Positions 1-4,873 of a stretch of DNA of 6,299 nt are shown one piece after another. Under the pieces are notes generated by a model. The model saw only the letters and a list, made by a program, of their open reading frames with translations, made no database searches and was not told the origin of the DNA. The position numbers and the translations under genes were made by a program. Position 1 is the first letter of the stretch. Each line of letters starts with the position of its first letter. This DNA is from Candidatus Aenigmatarchaeota archaeon (GTDB lineage Archaea; Aenigmatarchaeota; Aenigmatarchaeia; Aenigmatarchaeales; Aenigmatarchaeaceae): the NCBI GenBank assembly GCA_011773475.1, contig WVXN01000085.1:1-6299 (forward strand), in the 5' to 3' direction.

Positions 1-1015
1 CAGTATCTAAAATTTGTCCTGAATTTTCACAATCAAAATCTCGTAAATGACTGAATTCCCTTGAATTAAACAAATCTTCTACATCAACATAATAATATGA
101 TTTTGGAATCATACCATAAACAACATTAGATATAAACTCATTGTGTTTAGTAGTGTATTTAATATCATCACTAACATTTACTTCAACGCCTGTTAATGGT
201 AGCTTTGCAATATTTACTTCAGTATTTAAAACAAATGTATAGTAAAGGGGAGATACTTCTAGTATAAATAATGCTGTTCTTGCTAATCTATCACTCTTCC
301 CCATTATTGTTATATAGTATGTGCCAGGAGTTGTTGAAGGACCTGCATATACTGTCATCTCAGAATCAAACTCTGGTCCCATATCATTCTTACTAAAAGT
401 TATGGTAACGCCATCTGGTTCACCCAATGCTGATAAATGAATGGGTCCAGGTGATATTTTTACATCAACTAAACTAACTGTTACAAATGCTGTAGTACTC
501 GAACCATTAAGCACGAATCCACTTTCTGGAAAAACAGTAACATTAAAATCATAAGGCACCTTTTCTGTAACTATGTAAATTAAACAATCACCATTTTTTA
601 TTATTTTTTTAACAGTGATCTCTTGAATAATACCTTCTGTGAGAACCAGTTTTTGATCAGTAATTTCACAGTCTGAAATAATTGGTATTGCTTCAATTGG
701 CTCATACCTTATATTTGTTTCTTGTTCAACCAAACTAAAGTCAATAGATAAGTAGGATGTATCACCTACTTTATAGATTTCTACTATGTAAGGCACCCCA
801 GAAGTTTTAAAAGATGATGTGGCTTCTCCTGGAGCATAGCTTACAGTTGTTATTACTGATGCAAGATGATTTAATAGTGTTACTGGTTCTGCATAAGTTG
901 AAAATGCAAATACACTCTCAACAATTCCCTTTGGGGAAAAGATAACAGAAGCTATTACTAAAATTAAGATTAATTGTGCTAAAAGTATTATGAAATCCCT
1001 TATGGTTTCAGCCAT
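1..1015 (-). CDS. Membrane-anchored surface protein with Ig-like domain (C-terminus beyond left edge)
   Basis: Open frame from an ATG at 1015 to the left edge: 338 residues are visible and no stop is reached. Residues 8-27 form one hydrophobic segment behind a short polar N-terminus (MAETIRDF), which looks like a signal anchor or pilin-like N-terminus. Residues about 40-82 (YAEPVTLLNHLASVITTVSY, then APGEA and a GVPYIVEIYK strand) are followed by beta-rich sequence. Residues about 155-255 look like an Ig-like beta sandwich of the kind repeated in archaeal and bacterial surface proteins; the clearest mark is the closing pattern TPGTYYITIMGKSDRLARTA followed by a hydrophobic strand. Three sequons (N158, N170, N280) could be glycosylated. 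Cysteines are at 116, 144 and 329. The start is fixed by GGAGGG nine nucleotides upstream; only 6 bp separate it from the stop of the preceding gene, so the two are almost surely cotranscribed. An extracytoplasmic structural or adhesive role is inferred; no named family is recognised. Confidence 0.85.
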   Translation of the reverse strand, partial: MAETIRDFIILLAQLILILVIASVIFSPKGIVESVFAFSTYAEPVTLLNHLASVITTVSYAPGEATSSFKTSGVPYIVEIYKVGDTSYLSIDFSLVEQETNIRYEPIEAIPIISDCEITDQKLVLTEGIIQEITVKKIIKNGDCLIYIVTEKVPYDFNVTVFPESGFVLNGSSTTAFVTVSLVDVKISPGPIHLSALGEPDGVTITFSKNDMGPEFDSEMTVYAGPSTTPGTYYITIMGKSDRLARTALFILEVSPLYYTFVLNTEVNIAKLPLTGVEVNVSDDIKYTTKHNEFISNVVYGMIPKSYYYVDVEDLFNSREFSHLRDFDCENSGQILDT

Positions 1016-1021
1016 AAAAAT

Positions 1022-3649
1022 TTACCCTCCAAATTGTCTCTTTAAGCTTTCTTCTAGTTCCTTAAATGGTTCACTATATGTTCCAGTCTCGTGGATGTCT
1101 GTGTAATTTAGAGATGTGTATGGGTATCCAGGCCAGCTTATTGCAGCTTCAGCAAGTGTTTGTCCAAGTGTTACAGGATCAAACACACTCCATTTTCCAA
1201 GGGTTTCTTTTACTGTTGCTTTTAAACCCTCTTCAGCAGCTCTAGTACCAAAGGATAAAACTATTTCTACAATAGTCAAAATGTCAGCTGCTCCCCAGAT
1301 TGCTGTGTATGTATTAATAAGATCTGCGTCAGCGTAGCAATAATTAGATCTTTTGCCTTCCATATCAACTTTGATTGGATGAACAAAAATAGTGGCTTGA
1401 CCATCAAGATCGGTCTTCCAAACTTTTGCCACAGCAAAACAAGGACTGACAACATAAAATCTAGGATGCGGAGGAACATTTTGAAGTGCTGCTTGCCAAC
1501 CTAACCATTGTTTCCATGGCTCAATTGGTCTCCAAGACCTAACACTATATTCTGTGGCATTTTCGCTCAAATAATATGGAGATTCGTATTCAGCTGCTTG
1601 AGCATAGACACAAATAGAATTCCCCATACAACTTTCAGTCATATATGTTAATATTAATCCTTTAGCAAACCAACTATTAGGTGCAACAAGAGCTGCTCCG
1701 TCTATAAATACCATCTTTTTTAATTGTTTGCTTGCATATCTTGTAGCAAACACTTTCCACGTTGGAACAGGAAATGCATTAAAATCTTTACTGTAAATTC
1801 CATATATCATTTGTAATTGATTTTCTAATAGTTCTTTTGTTGCATCGTCAACAACAGCACCAGCATCCACCAAATCTATTCCTTTAGTAAGATGTTGCAA
1901 TCTAAAATCTTCAACAAATCTACGGAACGTATCTTCATTACCACCACTAACAGCATATAGGTTTTTTAGTTCACTTATAATTTGTCTAACTCCCATTGGT
2001 TCGCCGCCTATCATCCTATCTTCAAAAAAACTGAAATATTCATCATAGTGGTCTAAATTTTTAATCTCAGCTAAAATATCATCAATACTCTTTGCAGGAT
2101 CTATCACTATTAAATCTGAAGCCCTAACAAAAACATTTGACAAATCAGAAGCATGATAAAAAACAAGTCCTCCGCCTTCTTCTTGCCATAACCTATTAAT
2201 AACCTTTACAGCGTCTTCAGCTGATACATCAACTCCTATACCAATTCCAAACCTCTTAGCATAAAATTTTATTTTGTCTTTAAAACCAAGATCTTTAGCT
2301 TCGAGTAATGGTTTAATTACTTTCTCCCTAAAAGATTGTGCTGTAGGAAATAAAGGATCTGCAGGATCAGTTACTTGGGCTAATCTCCACATAGCATCAG
2401 TTCTTCTATATATTTCATCACCAGTTTGTGGAGTCAATTTATCAGCAAGGTACCACTTTCCTTTCAGATAATTTTTCATTCTATCAACTCTTTTTGTAAC
2501 TCCGCCAAAAATTCTTTTTATCCATGACAATTTTTGAACATCATTTTGCAAAACACCAGGATTTGCAAGATCAAACATCTCATCTATAAAATTAGCTTTG
2601 TCGGTTTGTCCTGCTTCTATTAATGCATCATGAAGTTCAGTCATCAATTTACGCGGATTATATGTTGGTTTTACATAACCAGGAGGAACAGCCTGGCCGG
2701 GATCTACAATTTTAATATCATTCCAATCAGCTTTGCTTGGGTCAAAAGGTCCAGGATCTGTATAACGTACCCCATATTCCTTTACTTTATCCACATAACC
2801 ACCATACATAGGATCGTACTCTGTTACTACCATTTTTTCTGGTATATCTACATCTTTAAAAGCGAGTCTAACATTTCCAGTAAGAGGGTCTTCTGTGCCC
2901 ATATATCTAACAGTTTTGGTAATATCATCCCATTGAGTACTTATCCAACCTAAACTATCAGGAGTATGATCACCTAAAAATCTTAAAAGATAATGTGCAT
3001 CTCTATTACTTAGTTTATCAACAATTATGTTAAGAGAACGACCAGTTCCTTTAAATTCACTAAATGAATTACTCAAACCCTCTACCAACATTTGTCTAAA
3101 CGTATTTCTTTTGGTTAACCAAGTTAAAAAACCAAAATCCCTTCCTTTAAATAAAAGTTTAATTCCTGCTTTGGTTGCTTTGTACTGATAGTAGAGCTTG
3201 GTTGTATATTTTGCTAAACCTTTTACAACTTCCACACCTCTGAAAGCAGCCCAAAAAACAAAAGTACTTGCTGCACCACCACTCCAAGGATAAGCCTCAT
3301 TCCACGCTCCTCCTCCCATCTCAGGAAAGTGTTCATAATATATTTGCCACTCAGGCATACCACCTCCCATAAATGCCAAAATATATGAATAAGTACCATG
3401 TTTCTGACATAATCTTATTGGAACAGTCTCGTAATAAAGAGAATGGGATGGTTCGTCATAATTCGAGTCATCTGGATAATAAGTCGGAAAGTCATCATTA
3501 GCAACTATATTTATTGCTTCTCTTAATTGCAAGGCTGTTTGGTTTGCCAAAGATTCACAACTAGGAACCCCAAATATGCTTATAAATAACAAAGCAATTA
3601 CAATAAAAATAAAAACTGTTAATGCTAAATCAAGTGCTTGCTCAATCAT
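1022..3649 (-). CDS. Large membrane-anchored protein of unknown function, 875 aa
   Basis: Not recognised as a named family. An acidic N-terminus (MIEQALDLAL) leads into a hydrophobic segment at residues 11-27, then Cys31 and a likely helix (ESLANQTALQLREAINIVA, 32-50), so most of the protein probably lies outside the cytoplasm. A Gly/aromatic region at 94-124 contains MGGG twice (94-97, 111-114). The middle (about 140-640) is mixed helical, charged sequence with proline-rich stretches near 299-332 and no motif I can name. A second, more hydrophobic C-terminal region has paired cysteines at 674/680 and single ones at 737 and 771, the motif NYCYADADLINTY (769-781), and a moderately apolar helix at 782-800 that contains Asp and Glu. 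The six cysteines (31, 81, 674, 680, 737, 771) are all near the ends. The ATG at 3649 is preceded by GTGAT, a partial match to the anti-Shine-Dalgarno complement, and lies 4 bp after the stop of the upstream gene, so it belongs to the same operon. Confidence 0.9.
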   Translation of the reverse strand: MIEQALDLALTVFIFIVIALLFISIFGVPSCESLANQTALQLREAINIVANDDFPTYYPDDSNYDEPSHSLYYETVPIRLCQKHGTYSYILAFMGGGMPEWQIYYEHFPEMGGGAWNEAYPWSGGAASTFVFWAAFRGVEVVKGLAKYTTKLYYQYKATKAGIKLLFKGRDFGFLTWLTKRNTFRQMLVEGLSNSFSEFKGTGRSLNIIVDKLSNRDAHYLLRFLGDHTPDSLGWISTQWDDITKTVRYMGTEDPLTGNVRLAFKDVDIPEKMVVTEYDPMYGGYVDKVKEYGVRYTDPGPFDPSKADWNDIKIVDPGQAVPPGYVKPTYNPRKLMTELHDALIEAGQTDKANFIDEMFDLANPGVLQNDVQKLSWIKRIFGGVTKRVDRMKNYLKGKWYLADKLTPQTGDEIYRRTDAMWRLAQVTDPADPLFPTAQSFREKVIKPLLEAKDLGFKDKIKFYAKRFGIGIGVDVSAEDAVKVINRLWQEEGGGLVFYHASDLSNVFVRASDLIVIDPAKSIDDILAEIKNLDHYDEYFSFFEDRMIGGEPMGVRQIISELKNLYAVSGGNEDTFRRFVEDFRLQHLTKGIDLVDAGAVVDDATKELLENQLQMIYGIYSKDFNAFPVPTWKVFATRYASKQLKKMVFIDGAALVAPNSWFAKGLILTYMTESCMGNSICVYAQAAEYESPYYLSENATEYSVRSWRPIEPWKQWLGWQAALQNVPPHPRFYVVSPCFAVAKVWKTDLDGQATIFVHPIKVDMEGKRSNYCYADADLINTYTAIWGAADILTIVEIVLSFGTRAAEEGLKATVKETLGKWSVFDPVTLGQTLAEAAISWPGYPYTSLNYTDIHETGTYSEPFKELEESLKRQFGG
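1025..1030 (-). promoter_or_regulatory. Shine-Dalgarno site for the Ig-like protein gene, inside the preceding gene
   Basis: The minus strand reads GGAGGG, followed by nine nucleotides and then the ATG at 1015. These six bases are also the last two codons (Gly-Gly) of the 875-aa gene, immediately before its TAA. The site decides the start of the downstream gene and suggests that the two genes are translated in coupled fashion from one mRNA. Confidence 0.75.
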
Positions 3650-3653
3650 AACA

Positions 3654-3938
3654 TCACATGCACATACAAAAGATTCTTAATGATTCATCATTTGTATTAG
3701 TTTCCACAACCAAATCTTCTAAAGTTTCAAGAGTTTTATTATCACACAAAATACCACTGATATTAGAATAATCAATAGATTTGTAACCTGGACAACCACG
3801 TGCAATATAAGGTCTACAGCATTCTCTCATTTTTTGTTGCAAATTAGCTTCTCCTCCCATCACCCTTGGAATATCTGCAAAAAATATTAAGATAACTAAA
3901 ATAATTAGAAATATTATTATACCAACAATTTTTCCCAT
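3654..3938 (-). CDS. Small membrane-anchored six-cysteine protein, 94 aa
   Basis: Unrecognised family. The ATG at 3938 gives MGK followed by a strongly hydrophobic segment (residues 4-20) and then a polar domain of about 70 residues with six cysteines: Cys40-Cys41, Cys49, Cys65, Cys91 and Cys93. The protein ends in FCMCM, so the last pair sits at the extreme C-terminus. Topology is probably N-in, C-out, with cysteines paired as disulfides; this is inference from charge and even cysteine number. The frame stays open upstream to an ATG at 4064, but that would run 110 bp through the preceding gene and bury the hydrophobic anchor, so I prefer 3938. A TTG at 3950 is a possible alternative. The upstream gene ends 16 bp before this start, and the 875-aa gene begins 4 bp after this stop, which points to one operon. 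Confidence 0.8.
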   Translation of the reverse strand: MGKIVGIIIFLIILVILIFFADIPRVMGGEANLQQKMRECCRPYIARGCPGYKSIDYSNISGILCDNKTLETLEDLVVETNTNDESLRIFCMCM

Positions 3939-3954
3939 TACGAATTCCAAATAA

Positions 3955-4311
3955 TCACTCTTCTGTTTTTTTACCTCTGCACGCGTCTCTACATTTTTCC
4001 CACTTCTCGTCTTCATCATTCTGAGGCATGCAACCACCATGTACCAAATCTGGGCCAAGTGCAAGACAATTTAATCCAAGCTCCTTAGAACAGTGTTCAT
4101 GCATATATATATCTTGTCCCTCTATTTCAGCTGTTGTGCCTTGGTAGCCATCTTCAGCCCAAAACATACAGTACCATCTAAAGTCTTTTATTCCTTCTAC
4201 TTCTCTTCCTGTTGCAAGTAAGGGTTCGATAAAACCTGAAATCAATAAAAAAGCCAAAACTAAGAAAATTGTTAATGCCAACAAAATTTTTGTTATCATG
4301 CCGCCTTTCAT
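3955..4311 (-). CDS. Small membrane-anchored six-cysteine protein, 118 aa
   Basis: Unrecognised family. The N-terminus MKGGMITK precedes a hydrophobic segment at about residues 9-28; lysines before it suggest N-in topology with an external C-terminal domain. That domain (about 35-118) has six cysteines at 48, 74, 82, 94, 107 and 111, aromatic residues around the first one (FRWYCMFW), and ends in a charged helix-like tail with CRDAC (107-111). The cysteines probably form three disulfides. The start at 4311 is favoured over the ATG four codons later (4299), because a TATA-like box is centred about 27 nt upstream of 4311, as expected for a leaderless archaeal mRNA, and no Shine-Dalgarno site is seen there. 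It appears to be the first gene of an operon that continues into the 94-aa, 875-aa and Ig-like genes. Confidence 0.82.
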   Translation of the reverse strand: MKGGMITKILLALTIFLVLAFLLISGFIEPLLATGREVEGIKDFRWYCMFWAEDGYQGTTAEIEGQDIYMHEHCSKELGLNCLALGPDLVHGGCMPQNDEDEKWEKCRDACRGKKTEE

Positions 4312-4334
4312 AAATAGTTATTTTTCTAATTGGT

Positions 4335-4342
4335 TATTATAT
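4335..4342 (-). promoter_or_regulatory. TATA-like box, predicted leaderless promoter
   Basis: The minus strand reads ATATAATA with a purine-containing CGTAAG just upstream that could serve as a TFB-recognition element. Its centre is about 27 nt from the ATG at 4311, which places the predicted transcription start at or next to the start codon. It lies in a 47-bp gap between two genes, one of only two gaps longer than 16 bp in the window. The region is AT-rich, so a chance match is possible. Confidence 0.45.
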
Positions 4343-4358
4343 CTTACGGTTATTAACA

Positions 4359-4520
4359 TCACCAAGAAAAAAGTTGAGCTATACTAAAAGCTATTTTTTC
4401 CAACCAATCAGTATTTTCCTTGAAGAAAAATATAATAAAAAATACAATTACAAATATTATTATTAATATAAAAAGTGTGCTAATTACAAATCCTTTATTC
4501 ACATTTGCCGTTTTGACCAC
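4359..4520 (-). CDS. Tiny hydrophobic single-span membrane protein, 53 aa
   Basis: Unrecognised. The protein has a short basic N-terminus (MVKTANVNKG), an unbroken run of about 23 hydrophobic residues (11-33, mostly Ile, Phe and Val) and a short tail (KENTDWLEKIAFSIAQLFSW) that could form an amphipathic helix. It has no cysteine, unlike its neighbours. The start is uncertain: I chose the GTG at 4520 because GAGGTGAT lies 4 nt upstream. An ATG at 4541 lacks such a site, and a GTG at 4502 would give 47 residues beginning MNKGFVIS. The N-terminus Lys-Gly-Phe followed by a hydrophobic helix recalls archaeal type IV pilin-like signal peptides (cleavage after Gly), but the usual Glu at position +5 is absent. 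The gene overlaps the end of the eight-cysteine gene by 26 bp, so translation is probably coupled. It may act as a membrane partner or minor pilin-like subunit. Confidence 0.65.
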   Translation of the reverse strand: MVKTANVNKGFVISTLFILIIIFVIVFFIIFFFKENTDWLEKIAFSIAQLFSW

Positions 4521-4833
4521 AAGTATCACCTCTTTCAACATCAGCAGTTGTTTTACAATGTTCTTTTAAATAGCATCCACAAAAATATATAAAAGTATCA
4601 GGAAAATGAGGATCATGAACAGACATACAAGATGAGCCATCAGGATTTTTTCCACAATCTTTATCTGAAGTGCAAATTTTTTTAAACTCTTCTTCAGTCT
4701 CTTCTGTAAAAGATAACTCAGGCTTAGGCAATTCTTTACCATAAATAAATGACCATGTAACATAGACAGAAAATAAAAAGACTAATATAGCACCAACAAC
4801 TGTAACAACTGACGTTCCCCTTTTCATATTCAT
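4495..4833 (-). CDS. Membrane-anchored eight-cysteine protein, 112 aa
   Basis: No named family recognised. A basic N-terminus (MNMKRG) is followed by a hydrophobic segment at residues 8-31, a Pro/Glu-rich stalk (about 32-52, PKPELSFTEETEEEF) and a compact domain with eight cysteines at 54, 60, 69, 85, 87, 93, 105 and 111. The spacing contains three C-x5-C units (CTSDKDC, CYLKEHC, CGQNGKC), and the opening C-x2-D-x-DC pattern resembles small disulfide-rich secreted domains. Basic residues before the membrane segment predict N-in, C-out topology. Starts at 4833 (M1) and 4827 (M3) are both possible; a TATA-like box upstream fits a leaderless message from either. The last 26 bp overlap the next gene, the tiny hydrophobic protein, so the two form a translationally linked pair, possibly encoding an anchored head and a membrane partner. 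Confidence 0.85.
   Translation of the reverse strand: MNMKRGTSVVTVVGAILVFLFSVYVTWSFIYGKELPKPELSFTEETEEEFKKICTSDKDCGKNPDGSSCMSVHDPHFPDTFIYFCGCYLKEHCKTTADVERGDTCGQNGKCE
4525..4532 (-). promoter_or_regulatory. Shine-Dalgarno site for the 53-aa gene, inside the preceding gene
   Basis: The minus strand reads GAGGTGAT, an exact eight-base match to the complement of the usual 16S rRNA 3' end. It is followed by four nucleotides and a GTG at 4520 in the frame of the 53-aa protein. The same bases encode part of the eight-cysteine protein (around Arg101-Gly102-Asp103), so the match could be fortuitous, but it is the best signal available for that start. Confidence 0.5.
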
Positions 4834-4853
4834 AATTAATTTGAATAATACTT

Positions 4854-4861
4854 ATATTTAA
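4854..4861 (-). promoter_or_regulatory. TATA-like box, possible leaderless promoter
   Basis: The minus strand reads TTAAATAT, close to the archaeal TATA consensus. It is centred about 25 nt upstream of the ATG at 4833 and about 31 nt upstream of the ATG at 4827. It sits in the 40-bp gap after the large cysteine-rich gene. The whole gap is A/T, so the match has little statistical weight. Confidence 0.35.
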
Positions 4862-4873
4862 TTTTTTAAATTA

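Noticed and set aside
1276..1479. Minus-strand frame encoding a hydrophobic 67-residue product
   Set aside because: It is an out-of-frame shadow inside the 875-aa gene; hydrophobicity arises from reading the same T-rich strand in another frame.
1116..2953. Three open frames on the plus strand (1116-1337, 2274-2471, 2630-2953)
   Set aside because: All lie entirely opposite the 875-aa gene, lack a plausible ribosome-binding or promoter context, and encode low-complexity antisense-like sequence.
3939..4064. Extended 136-aa form of the 94-aa protein starting at 4064
   Set aside because: The extension overlaps the upstream six-cysteine gene by 110 bp, is polar and basic, and would place the membrane anchor internally.
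4367..4372. T6 run on the minus strand at the end of the 53-aa gene as a poly-U terminator
   Set aside because: It lies before the stop codon and is short; in AT-rich sequence such runs are common. No hairpin accompanies it.
4566..4763. Minus-strand frame of 65 codons inside the eight-cysteine gene
   Set aside because: It is an out-of-frame shadow; the real frame has a membrane anchor and ordered cysteines.
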